DNA from: CAZDQL01 sp964507325
GTDB lineage: Bacteria; Planctomycetota; UBA1135; GCA-002686595
NCBI GenBank assembly: GCA_964507325.1
Contig: CAZDQL010000003.1
Coordinates: 62,001-126,000, forward strand
Direction: 5' to 3'
Length of the DNA stretch: 64,000 nucleotides
Part shown: positions 42,967 to 51,064 of the stretch, piece by piece
How the letters are laid out: the number at the start of each line of letters is the position of its first letter
Position numbering within the stretch: the first letter of the stretch is position 1
Made by a program: the position numbers and the translations under genes
Notes under the pieces: model-generated
What the model was told of the DNA's origin: nothing
The model's database searches: none
Seen by the model: only the letters and a program-made list of their open reading frames with translations

Positions 42967-44616
42967 ATGCGTCGAGCACGATTGGCCTTCCTGGTGACCG
43001 TCCCTGCGCTCACCGCCGCGTCCATCCCGCAGGCGGTGCAGGAGCCGGCCCCGCCCGCGAAGCTGCAGACGTTGGTCGAGACCAGCGGCTTCGAGGCCAC
43101 CTCCCGGCACGCGGACGTCATGCGGTTCGTGCGAGAGCTGCAGCGACGCAGCTCGCTGGTGCGCGTCGAGACGATGGCGACGAGCGCGCAGGGGCGCGAG
43201 CTCCCGCTGCTCGTGATCGGCGATCCGCCTCCGAGCTCGCCCGCCGATCTGCGTCGCGACGAGCGCGCGGTCGTGTACTTCCAGGGCGGCATCCACGCCG
43301 GCGAGGTCGAGGGCAAGGAGGCCCTGCAGATGCTGGCCCGCGATATGGTCCTGAGCCGGAAGCCGGACTACCTCGACGGGCTGGTGATCCTGATCGCACC
43401 GATCTTCAACCCCGACGGCGCCGAGCCCATCAGTACGGCGAACAGGACCCGCCAGGTCGGGCCTTCCGGGGGCGTCGGAATCCGCTACAACGGCCAGAAC
43501 CTCGACCTGAACCGGGACGGCGTGAAGCTCGAGAGTCCGGAGGTGCGCGGGCTCGTCGAGAACGTGCTGAACCGCTGGGATCCGGTCCTGTTCCTCGACA
43601 GCCACACGCACAACGGGTCCTATCACCAGGAGCCCGTCACCTGGACCTGGGGCCTGAATCCGAACGGCGACCCGGCCATCTTCGACTACATGGCCGAGGT
43701 CATGCTGCCCGCGATCACGGCGCGCATGCGCGAGGAGTACGGGGTGCTCACGATCCCGCACGGCGACTTCGTGGACTCACGCGACCCCGGGCGCGGGTGG
43801 ATACCGCTCGGGCCGCAGCCGCGCTACCTGAGCAACTACGTCGGCCTCCGCAACCGGCTCTCGGTGCTCAACGAGCAGTACCCCTACGCCGACTACGAGA
43901 CGCGCGTGCGCGGTGCCTACGCCCTCTGCCTCTCCTTCCTCGACCACGTCCACGCCCATCGCGAGGAGGTGGTCGAGCTCGTGCGCGCGGCCGACCGGCG
44001 TTCGCTCGAGCGCGCGGGGGGCGCCTTCGTCGTCGAGTACGAGCATCAGCCCCTCGAGCGCCTGCTGACGATCGAGGGCTACGAGATGGAGGTCGTCGAG
44101 CGCGAGGGCGGCCGCACGCGCGCCCGGCCGACCGAGGTGAAGCGCACCTACGAAGGCGTGCCGTACCTCGCCCGCTGCGTCGCGAAGCGCACGATCCCAC
44201 TGCCACACGCGTATCTGATCGCCGTGCCGGAGGTCGGCGTGATCGAGAAGCTGCGCCAGCACGGCATCGCGGTCGAGCGCCTGCTCGAGGCCGCCGTGCT
44301 CGAGGTCGAGGCCTTCACGGTCACCGAGCTCTCGGGCAGCGGGCGTCTCGACCAGGGGCACTACACGAGCTCCGTCAGCGGCGCGTACTCGACCGTCGAG
44401 CGGGAGTTCCCGTTCGGCGCGCACCTCGTGCGGACCTCCCAGCCGCTCGGCGTGCTGGCGGCCCACCTGCTCGAGCCCGAGAGCGACGACGGGCTCCTGG
44501 TGTGGAACTTCTTCGACCGGCACCTGCGCAGGCAGTGGAGCAACGCCCCCCAGGTCTACCCCGTGTACAGGCTGCACGAGCCGGCGATGCTGGTGACCGA
44601 GCTCGTCACGCGCTGA
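42967..44616 (+). CDS. Exported M14-family zinc carboxypeptidase-like protein
   Basis: A 549-residue protein from ATG 42967, supported by GAGGAG eight bases upstream and a signal peptide (MRRARLAFLVTVPALTAAS). The M14 zinc motif H-x-x-E is His110/Glu113 in GGIHAGEVEGKEA; the third ligand is His213 in FLDSHTHNG; the Asn/Arg substrate clamp is near GQNLDLNRDGVK. The catalytic part spans residues about 35-330; the rest (about 340-549) is an extra beta-rich region with aromatic residues. It probably removes C-terminal residues from peptides or acts on peptidoglycan-derived or gamma-linked peptides; which, is unknown. Alone on the plus strand between minus-strand units. Confidence 0.85.
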   Translation: MRRARLAFLVTVPALTAASIPQAVQEPAPPAKLQTLVETSGFEATSRHADVMRFVRELQRRSSLVRVETMATSAQGRELPLLVIGDPPPSSPADLRRDERAVVYFQGGIHAGEVEGKEALQMLARDMVLSRKPDYLDGLVILIAPIFNPDGAEPISTANRTRQVGPSGGVGIRYNGQNLDLNRDGVKLESPEVRGLVENVLNRWDPVLFLDSHTHNGSYHQEPVTWTWGLNPNGDPAIFDYMAEVMLPAITARMREEYGVLTIPHGDFVDSRDPGRGWIPLGPQPRYLSNYVGLRNRLSVLNEQYPYADYETRVRGAYALCLSFLDHVHAHREEVVELVRAADRRSLERAGGAFVVEYEHQPLERLLTIEGYEMEVVEREGGRTRARPTEVKRTYEGVPYLARCVAKRTIPLPHAYLIAVPEVGVIEKLRQHGIAVERLLEAAVLEVEAFTVTELSGSGRLDQGHYTSSVSGAYSTVEREFPFGAHLVRTSQPLGVLAAHLLEPESDDGLLVWNFFDRHLRRQWSNAPQVYPVYRLHEPAMLVTELVTR

Positions 44617-44809
44617 GTCGCCTGCGGACCGGCCGTGACCATGCTCTGGGCGGCGTACCGCGGGTCACGCGACGGAGGAGATCACGACGGGTAGACCAAT
44701 GCCTGAGCAGCTCCCGACATCGGGACGGGCGCTGGGCAGGCCTTGGAGGACAGGCACTCCAGGTTCCCGACCGCATCCGCCTCGTCCCCTCCCCGAGCAG
44801 CGCATGCCC

Positions 44810-45397
44810 CTACTTGCACTGCGTCTCGTTGATGGCGTCCACCTTGCCCACGGCGCCCTTCAGGAAGTCGGCGAATTGCTCCAGGCCCTCGGTGTGGCGC
44901 GTCTCCAGCCAAGCGTCGACCATCTCCTTGGCCAGCCACGGCGCGACGATCATGGCTCCCATGGTCAGGGCGTTCGAGTCGTTGATCGCCCGCGCCATGC
45001 GCGCGGAGAAGACCGACTCGACGCAGACCGCGTTCACGCCCTTGAACTTGTTGGCGACGATCGACATGCCCGCACCGGTGCCGCAGAAGAGGATGGCACG
45101 CTCCGCCTTGCCCTCCTGCAGCACCCTGGCGGCAGTGGGAGCACAATCGTAGTAGGCCAGCTCCCGGTCCTTCTGCGCTCCCACGTCAGTGACGGAGTAT
45201 CCCTTGTCCTTCAGATGCTCCACGACGGCGTCCTTCAGATCCACGGCGAAGGGATCGGCGGCGACGACGATGTTCATTCCAGACTCCTTCTTGATCTTGT
45301 TTCCAGGTGCGGCACTCGTCAGTCGCGAAAGCGATCCTCCTGCCGTGCCCAAGAGGGCGCCGGCCAGGCTCGTCTGCAGAAATGTCCGCCGCTTCAT
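44810..45397 (-). CDS. RpiB/LacA/LacB-family sugar-phosphate isomerase with Tat-like leader
   Basis: A 195-residue product from ATG 45397, whose start overlaps the stop of the HzsA-related gene (ATGA). Residues 1-40 are a twin-arginine-type leader (MKRRTFLQTSLAGALLGTAG). Residues 41-195 match RpiB: VVAADPFAVDLKDAVVEHL, catalytic Cys105 in ILFCGTGAGMSIVANK, and an Asn/Ala stretch ALTMGAMIVAPW. RpiB is normally about 150 residues and cytosolic. Notably Met41 (ATG 45277) has a perfect AAGGAG six bases upstream, so a second, leaderless product is plausible. RpiB enzymes interconvert ribose-5-P and ribulose-5-P, or related sugars. The exported form's substrate is unknown. Confidence 0.85.
   Translation of the reverse strand: MKRRTFLQTSLAGALLGTAGGSLSRLTSAAPGNKIKKESGMNIVVAADPFAVDLKDAVVEHLKDKGYSVTDVGAQKDRELAYYDCAPTAARVLQEGKAERAILFCGTGAGMSIVANKFKGVNAVCVESVFSARMARAINDSNALTMGAMIVAPWLAKEMVDAWLETRHTEGLEQFADFLKGAVGKVDAINETQCK
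45275..45289 (-). promoter_or_regulatory. Internal Shine-Dalgarno and second start of the RpiB-like gene
   Basis: On the minus strand AAGGAG is followed after six bases (TCTGGA) by ATG 45277-45275, encoding Met41 of the RpiB-like protein. This is stronger than any ribosome-binding site seen before the longer start at 45397, which depends on coupling. It would give a leaderless 155-residue enzyme of normal RpiB length. Confidence 0.55.
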
Positions 45398-48303
45398 TCT
45401 TGTTCTCGCGCTTCTCGCAGGGAGGGTGGCGTGGACAGGAGGATCTCGTCGTCCTCCACGAAAGTGGAGCGCTGCCGCACGCCGTTGACCTCGTAATCGA
45501 TGGTCAGTGTCTTGACCGTGCCCGGCACGGGATCGGTGAACGCTCCATTGTAGCTCCCGGCCTCCAGCTCGATGAGCGGCCCGCTGATCGGGCTGGCGGA
45601 CAACGGCTGCGTGACATCGAGCAGCGTATCACCCGCGCCATAGGTGGCGCGAATGATGCGGACCGTCGCATCCTCGGGCCAGTCCTTCAGCAGCAGCGCA
45701 GGATCCCACAACTTCAACGGACCGGCCAGCGCTGTCGAGTCGCCGTCCTGCCGCACGTTGAACCGTTCGACCGTCGGGGCCGTGGCCACCCGCGAACGCA
45801 CCGCCATCTCGTCGATGCCTGGAAAGACCGGGTCGTACATCTCGCGGATCTCTTCGAGTCCCAGGTACGGACCGNNNNNNNNNNAGGCGATCAGACGCCG
45901 CGCGTCCTCCGGCGGCACCTGCACGTCATGGTGCTCGCCGCTGATGGCGTTGTGCACGATCTTGCTGCGGGGCGAGAAGGCCGTTAGCGGAGCCAGGGTC
46001 TGCAGACCGACCGGATCCCACTGGCTGTACCCTTCGACCACCAGCACCCCTGCCAGGTTCTCGGGTACGCCGTGTTCATTCAGTTCCTTGGCACGCCCCC
46101 AGGGGATCACGCCGCCCACGAGAGTCAAATACGGCTCCATGAACGGAGTGGCCTCGTCCGGTCGTGTCCGCAGCTTCCTGACGTGTCCCTTGAACGCGAG
46201 GCCGGAGTCGCGCAGCGTCAGGTTCAGACGCTCTACCGCCTCGCCGTCGCCCTGGTGGCAGTCCGCGCAGTGACGGTCGAAGACCGGTTGGGCGAAGCGC
46301 CGGAAGCTGACCGTCTCATCCCCCCAGGGTGGTGGCGTGATGTCGACCGGACCCTTGCGCACCGCCTGGCTCACATTCGCCGCCGGGGTCATCGGAGCGT
46401 TCAAGCCCCCGGCGTGGCAGCCCGTGCAGCCCCTGACTTCACCCGGCATGACCCCGGTGAAGGAACGCATGTTCTGGATGCAGCGGTACTCCTCGTCGAG
46501 CAACTGGAAGTAGACGGCGTCACCCGGCGGCAGCTTGAAGCAGATCGAGCCGTCCGGCTCCACCGGCACCGTACCCAGGACCTGCTTCACCGCCTCCGCC
46601 TGAAAGGCCCCCACAGAGGGCCCGTCATGCTGAACCGACTTCACCCAGGTGGAGTAGGTCTTGGGGACCATCTTGATGATGCGCAGGTACTTCACCCTCT
46701 CTCTGGGAATCTCCGGAGCGCCTTGGAAGACATTCGTGCTGAAGAGGATTCCGTGATCGGGCTCTTCGTCGCCCCCGACCTCCGGCCATGCGACCCGGTC
46801 CGGAAGCACCGGCGGCCGCGGCCGCGGCTTGACCGGCAGGGCGTACAGCACATTGTGATCGCCGCGGTACAGCAATTCCCGATTCCCGTGGATGTCCATC
46901 AGGTAGAGACGGAAGTGCCAACCGTGATCGGTGCTGTCGTTGTAGAGGTGACCGCCTTCGCGGGCCGAAACCAAGAAGAGCTCTTCGCTCAAGGGGAAGG
47001 GGCTCTTGTAGGCGAAGAGCTTTCCGGAACGATGATAGGAATCGGATGCGACACGTTCCGTCGGTCCATCGCCGGTCTCCGGCCAGGGGGTGTCGACCGT
47101 CACCTTGGCCAGACCGAGCGGGTAGTTCACACCCTCACTCGGGTCGATGACGCCGATGGCGCCGTCGAACCACGCGTGATGTCCCACGGCGCAGAACATG
47201 ATGCGATCGCTCCCCGGGATGGAACGGGCCTCGGTGAGCACATCGGGCCAGGCGCTCTGGTTGCCCCAGAATGCCGCCACGCCGGTGCCGTCCGGGTTGC
47301 ACGTCCAGAGGCTCTGGACCCGCCACAGCGGCTTGTCGGTGTACTCCCACCGTGTGTAGATGACGCGCCCGTCGTTCAGGACCGACGGCATGTAGTCCGG
47401 CTCGCTGTTCCGACTCGTGATGTAGATGTTCTGCCCGTCGGCATCGCAGCGCGCCAGGGCGAACGCGTAGGTCATCGGCATGCACCGCACGTACGTGTTC
47501 GTGCGCGACGTGCTGAACACGATGTGCCCATCCGGCAGGTAGACGGGATCCAGGTCGTCGTAGTCTCCTCGCGTGAGCTGCCGCAATCCCGAACCGTCCA
47601 CCCCGACCTCGTAGAGGTGGAACGACAGATCCTCGGCCGGCTGAAAACTGAAGACGACCCTCTGGCCGTCGAAGGACAGATCGGGCCGCCAGAAGGAACC
47701 CTCATGCCCGGGAAGCAGGTCACGGACCGGGCTCTTCGGGTCGAGTCCTTCGAGCACCAGCAGCCTGCCACCCGTCGCGGCCATGAAGCCGTTCCGATGC
47801 CGCGCCTCGTGGCCCCACTCCACCGTGGCCGCGCGCCACAGCTTGCCCTTGCGCGGATAGGTGGGGTAGGGGTTGTCGACGAGGAGGATCTCATCGAAAT
47901 CGATGACCGGGTCGGCCAGCATGATCTCGCGCTTGACGCGTCGGACGGCCAGATACAACTCCTGCGCCCGGCCTTCCGTCTCATCGCCGGCGGCTGCGGT
48001 AGCTGCTTCCTCCAGCAGCTTCAGCTCCAGCAGCGCCTGCGCGATGTCCGGACCACCCGCGCTTCCGGCGACGCGCTGCGCCACCTCGCGCGTCCAGCCG
48101 ATCTCCTGCAAGACTCGCTCCAGCGTCGGCGCGTGGTCCGCCTGGAACAGCCAGTCCTCGACCAGAACGTCCTGCTCTTCCGCCGCCCGGGCCTCGCCGG
48201 CCAGCGCCGGCCCCCACGCGATCGCGACGAGCCCCGCGCACGCCGGAACCAGCGCACGCGCGAGCAGCAGCAGGACACGAGTCGAAAAGTACCGATTCAC
48301 CAT
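45394..48303 (-). CDS. HzsA-related secreted dihaem protein (contains assembly gap)
   Basis: A 969-residue protein from ATG 48303 with a signal segment (VLLLLARALVPACAGLVAIAW). Residues about 130-560 form a beta-propeller (VVFSFQPAEDLSFHLYEVGV, DGSGLRQLTRGDYDDLDPVY, GHIVFSTSRTNTYVRC), then HzsA-type middle and C-terminal domains. Two haem c motifs CxxCH are visible: CTGCH near residue 625 and CADCH near residue 680. The frame runs across the ten-N gap at 45875-45884. The name comes from similarity in domain order to the alpha subunit of anammox hydrazine synthase; no other anammox genes are in the window, and many non-anammox planctomycetes carry relatives. Electron transfer or a redox reaction on an unknown substrate is likely. 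Cotranscribed with the RpiB-like gene. Confidence 0.8.
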   Translation of the reverse strand: MVNRYFSTRVLLLLARALVPACAGLVAIAWGPALAGEARAAEEQDVLVEDWLFQADHAPTLERVLQEIGWTREVAQRVAGSAGGPDIAQALLELKLLEEAATAAAGDETEGRAQELYLAVRRVKREIMLADPVIDFDEILLVDNPYPTYPRKGKLWRAATVEWGHEARHRNGFMAATGGRLLVLEGLDPKSPVRDLLPGHEGSFWRPDLSFDGQRVVFSFQPAEDLSFHLYEVGVDGSGLRQLTRGDYDDLDPVYLPDGHIVFSTSRTNTYVRCMPMTYAFALARCDADGQNIYITSRNSEPDYMPSVLNDGRVIYTRWEYTDKPLWRVQSLWTCNPDGTGVAAFWGNQSAWPDVLTEARSIPGSDRIMFCAVGHHAWFDGAIGVIDPSEGVNYPLGLAKVTVDTPWPETGDGPTERVASDSYHRSGKLFAYKSPFPLSEELFLVSAREGGHLYNDSTDHGWHFRLYLMDIHGNRELLYRGDHNVLYALPVKPRPRPPVLPDRVAWPEVGGDEEPDHGILFSTNVFQGAPEIPRERVKYLRIIKMVPKTYSTWVKSVQHDGPSVGAFQAEAVKQVLGTVPVEPDGSICFKLPPGDAVYFQLLDEEYRCIQNMRSFTGVMPGEVRGCTGCHAGGLNAPMTPAANVSQAVRKGPVDITPPPWGDETVSFRRFAQPVFDRHCADCHQGDGEAVERLNLTLRDSGLAFKGHVRKLRTRPDEATPFMEPYLTLVGGVIPWGRAKELNEHGVPENLAGVLVVEGYSQWDPVGLQTLAPLTAFSPRSKIVHNAISGEHHDVQVPPEDARRLIAXXXXGPYLGLEEIREMYDPVFPGIDEMAVRSRVATAPTVERFNVRQDGDSTALAGPLKLWDPALLLKDWPEDATVRIIRATYGAGDTLLDVTQPLSASPISGPLIELEAGSYNGAFTDPVPGTVKTLTIDYEVNGVRQRSTFVEDDEILLSTPPSLREAREQE
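45875..45884. other. Ten-N assembly gap
   Basis: A run of ten undetermined bases inside the HzsA-related gene. The reading frame is the same on both sides, and the flanking residues (ARRLIA before, GPYLGLEEIR after) fit a continuous protein, so the true gap is probably close to this size or differs by a multiple of three. Confidence 0.98.
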
Positions 48304-48627
48304 GAGGATCTATCCGTGCAAGAACCCGAATGCTCGCACCCTACCGCATCCTCCAAGGTGACGGGCCCGAGAAGGTGGAGAGCTCGACCGTTGGGTCAGT
48401 CTCATGCCGCGATGCTACCAGAGGCCGCTGGTGCCAGCGAGGCGGCCTACAAGACCGACCAGGCCGCGCGCGGGATCGGGTCGTAGACCTGTCGGCGGGG
48501 CTGGAACGCCGAGCAGCGGAGCACCGCGCGAGCCGGCGGACCCCGTTCAGACCGCACGCCAACGGCCGGGAATGCGACCGCCGTCAGAACCCGAAGGCCA
48601 TCTGGGGTGGCGAACTGAACAGGGCTA
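48304..48627. other. 324-bp gap containing repeat copy 2
   Basis: The region between the HzsA-related gene and the TPR protein (both minus strand) holds no credible gene. Its middle carries the 73-bp repeat copy at 48505-48577; the right part is expected to contain the promoter of the HzsA-RpiB unit close to 48304-48400, but no boxes could be called. Confidence 0.5.
48505..48577. repeat. Copy 2 of the 73-bp dispersed intergenic repeat
   Basis: Gapless match to 39293-39365 in the same orientation, 57 of 73 bases identical by my count. Shared cores are AGCAGCGG, CGCGAGCCGGCG, TCAGACCGCAC and GGCCGGGA. Located in a non-coding gap. Confidence 0.6.
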
Positions 48628-50250
48628 TCAGGCCGAGCCCGGTGCTCGATCGAGATCGGGGAACTCCTTCTCGACGCACTTGGGACAGATGCTATGCGTG
48701 AAGTTCGCGCTGCTGTGCTCGGTGATGTAGCTCTCCAGGAGGTGCCACTCTCCGCTCTCGTCCCGGATGTTCTTGCAGTACGAGCAGATCGGCAGGATCC
48801 CCTCGAGGGTGCGGATGCGCTGGACCGCCTCCCCGAGGTCTCTGTTCACCTCCACCAGCTGGTCGTTCACGGCGGCCAGCTTGCAGTGGGTCCGACGCAG
48901 CGTCCCCCAGGCGAGCCACCCGGCGATCGCGACGACGGCGAGCAAGGCGGCGCCAATCAGGAGCCCGCGACGCAGGAGCGCTTGCTGCTTCAGCTCCAGG
49001 TTCTGGATCTCCTGGTCCCTCCTGAGCACGGCGATCTCCTGCTCCTTTTCGCGAGTTTCGAGTTCCGCCTGAAAGCGGGCGAAGCTCTGGCGCGTCTCGA
49101 GCGACCGCTGCTCGCGTTCGACACCTACCGCCTCCCGAGAAGTCTCGAGAGCCTCCTCGAAATCGCCGCGCTGTTCTTGAGCCTTGGCCAAAGCCTCGAG
49201 CACCGCCAGACGCCGGCCCTTCATGTCGAGTCGCTCGGCGATGGCGCTGCTCTGTTGCGCCGACACGGCAGCAGCCTCGCCGTGGTCGAGCTCCACATGG
49301 ACGTGAGCCATGGCCAGTAGTGTCTCGACCTGCTCGGGTGCCATGTCGAGCCGCCGCCTGATCTCGAGGGCCTTTTCGAAGTGACGCAGTGCTCCCTCGG
49401 GGTCCTCGCGGGCCAAGCAGATCGCGCCGAGGCTGTGCAGGGATCGAGAGACCTCCGATTCGATCCCGAGCTTCTCGCGGATTCGGAGCGCCTCCTGGTG
49501 GTAGTCGTACGACTCCTCGAGCTCGCCGAGCAGGAAGTGGACGTCACCCAGGTTCGCCAAGGTCGAGGAAAGGCCCCTCGTCTCGCCCTGCGCTTGCTCG
49601 CGCTCCAGGGCGCGCTGGTAGAGCTCGAGGGCCTCCTCGTACTCACCGAGGTTCATCCGGGCGATGCCGATGCTCCCCAGCAGCACCGAGATCCCCGTAT
49701 CGTCCCCCAGCCGTTCGGCCGCTTCGAGACCTTGGGTAAACGCGTCCAGCGCCGCGTCGTACTCCCCGGTTCGCTCCAGTGTCAGACCGAGCAGGTTCGC
49801 CGCTCTCCAGAGGATGTCGAGACGGCCGATGGACTCGGCCACATCCGTGGACTCGAGCGAGGCGGCGATGGCGTCCTCGAACTCGCCGAGGCGGAAGGAC
49901 ATGACCGCCCTCTGCCACAGGCTGTGGGCCAGGACGGCTTCGTCCTTCGTCCTCCGGGACAGCTCCTCGGCGGCCGAGAAGTGCTCGTGTGCCTCCCGGA
50001 ATCGTTCGAGCTCGGAGAGGGCGATGCCGAGCCCGAGCCGGAGCTCACGCTGCAGGGCGAGATCCGATTCGCCATCGAAGTTCTCGAGGCAGGCGAGACC
50101 CAGCTCGACCCTGGTGTGCGCCGGGTCATGGGCGCTGGCGATCCTCTTCACGACGGCGGCGAGATCATCCGCATCCTGCGCCAGAGCGACCACCGGGCCG
50201 CAGAGAAGGAGGACACGGAAGACCCATGCATGCACTCGTGGTTGATTCAT
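48628..50250 (-). CDS. Membrane-anchored TPR protein with C-terminal CxxC motif module
   Basis: A 540-residue protein from ATG 50250 with a signal/anchor (VHAWVFRVLLLCGPVVALAQ). Residues about 60-380 are tetratricopeptide repeats (AIALSELERFREAHEHFSAA, LGEYEEALELYQRALE, LGELEESYDYHQEALRI, REDPEGALRHFEKALE). A coiled coil precedes a TM helix (LLIGAALLAVVAIAGWLAW, about 450-470), then another short coil. The tail carries LPICSYCKNIRDESGEWH and HSICPKCVEKEFPD: two CxxC pairs around a conserved HSxAxF core, a module often appended to histidine kinases and GGDEF proteins. Architecture (periplasmic TPR, TM, cytoplasmic coil) matches TPR-type sensors but with no kinase attached. A truncated histidine kinase lies just upstream (gap 144 bp). 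Confidence 0.8.
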   Translation of the reverse strand: MNQPRVHAWVFRVLLLCGPVVALAQDADDLAAVVKRIASAHDPAHTRVELGLACLENFDGESDLALQRELRLGLGIALSELERFREAHEHFSAAEELSRRTKDEAVLAHSLWQRAVMSFRLGEFEDAIAASLESTDVAESIGRLDILWRAANLLGLTLERTGEYDAALDAFTQGLEAAERLGDDTGISVLLGSIGIARMNLGEYEEALELYQRALEREQAQGETRGLSSTLANLGDVHFLLGELEESYDYHQEALRIREKLGIESEVSRSLHSLGAICLAREDPEGALRHFEKALEIRRRLDMAPEQVETLLAMAHVHVELDHGEAAAVSAQQSSAIAERLDMKGRRLAVLEALAKAQEQRGDFEEALETSREAVGVEREQRSLETRQSFARFQAELETREKEQEIAVLRRDQEIQNLELKQQALLRRGLLIGAALLAVVAIAGWLAWGTLRRTHCKLAAVNDQLVEVNRDLGEAVQRIRTLEGILPICSYCKNIRDESGEWHLLESYITEHSSANFTHSICPKCVEKEFPDLDRAPGSA

Positions 50251-50394
50251 AGATCGACTCGGCGATGGGGTGCCTAGAGGAGTCCGGCTGGGCCCCATCC
50301 TGATACCCCTCTCGTCCCGCTCTGACAAGACCAAGCCGATGGGGCGACTCGACGCGCCGCTCCCAAGGGTGGCTCACATGCCGAAGAGGGCAGG

Positions 50395-50904
50395 CTACTC
50401 CCGACGCGGAAGGCGCACGATCATCGTCGTGCCCTCGCCGACCTCGCTCTCGACGGTGATCTCGCCGCGGTGCTGATCGACCACGACGGAGTGCACCAGC
50501 GCCAGGCCCTGCCCCGTTCCCTTGCCCACCTCTTTGGTCGTGTAGAGGGGATCGAAGATCCGCGTTCGGACCTCCGGAGGGATGCCGATGCCGGTATCCG
50601 ACACCCGGAGCTCGACCGCGTCCTCCAGCGTGCGCGTCGCGATGGTGATCGTCCCATGTACGCCGGCCGTTGCGGAGCCACTCTCCCCGATCGCATGCGC
50701 GGCATTCACGATGAGGTTCAGGAGGACTTGGTGCAGCGGCCCGCCCAGTCCTGGGACGGTCGGCAGGCCAACTGCGAGCTCGAGCTTCAAATCGGCGACG
50801 TAGGCGTACTTCAGGGGCCCCGGTGAGATACCACTCATCGCCGCGACCGTGGCATCTGCGCCCGGGATGCTGGCGCGTTCCCATCGAACTGGAAGTTCGG
50901 GCAC
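50395..50904 (-). pseudogene. Truncated histidine kinase (ATPase domain only)
   Basis: A 169-residue frame (GTG start at 50904) containing only the end of a DHp linker and a full HATPase domain: HQVLLNLIVNAAHAIG (N box), VSDTGIGIPPEVR (G1), FDPLYTTKEVGKGTGQGLAL (F/G2) and GEGTTMIVRLP. The sequence ATVAAM...KYAYVADLKLEL corresponds to the middle of the linker in the kinase at 28437-29861 (TVAVSRSEYKYVADVELQL). No phospho-acceptor His, sensor or receiver remains upstream, and the first 15-20 residues do not look like kinase sequence. Either a kinase remnant or a stand-alone ATPase that works with the TPR sensor downstream. Confidence 0.65.
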
Positions 50905-51064
50905 TTGAGCGGGAACCCGGGGCCCTGCGCGGGGAAGCGACGGAGGTGATCCAACCCCTCACAGTGGGTCTCTGCGCGCACCGCCGGCACCATGCTGGCC
51001 GTCCCTGCGGCTTGCGCCCCGCTCGGGGGCTCCTGAGTCGACTCGCCGACGGACCCGGAGCCGC

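Noticed and set aside
45394..48303. Anammox interpretation of the HzsA-related gene
   Set aside because: No hzsB/C, hydrazine dehydrogenase or other anammox genes are visible; relatives occur in non-anammox planctomycetes.
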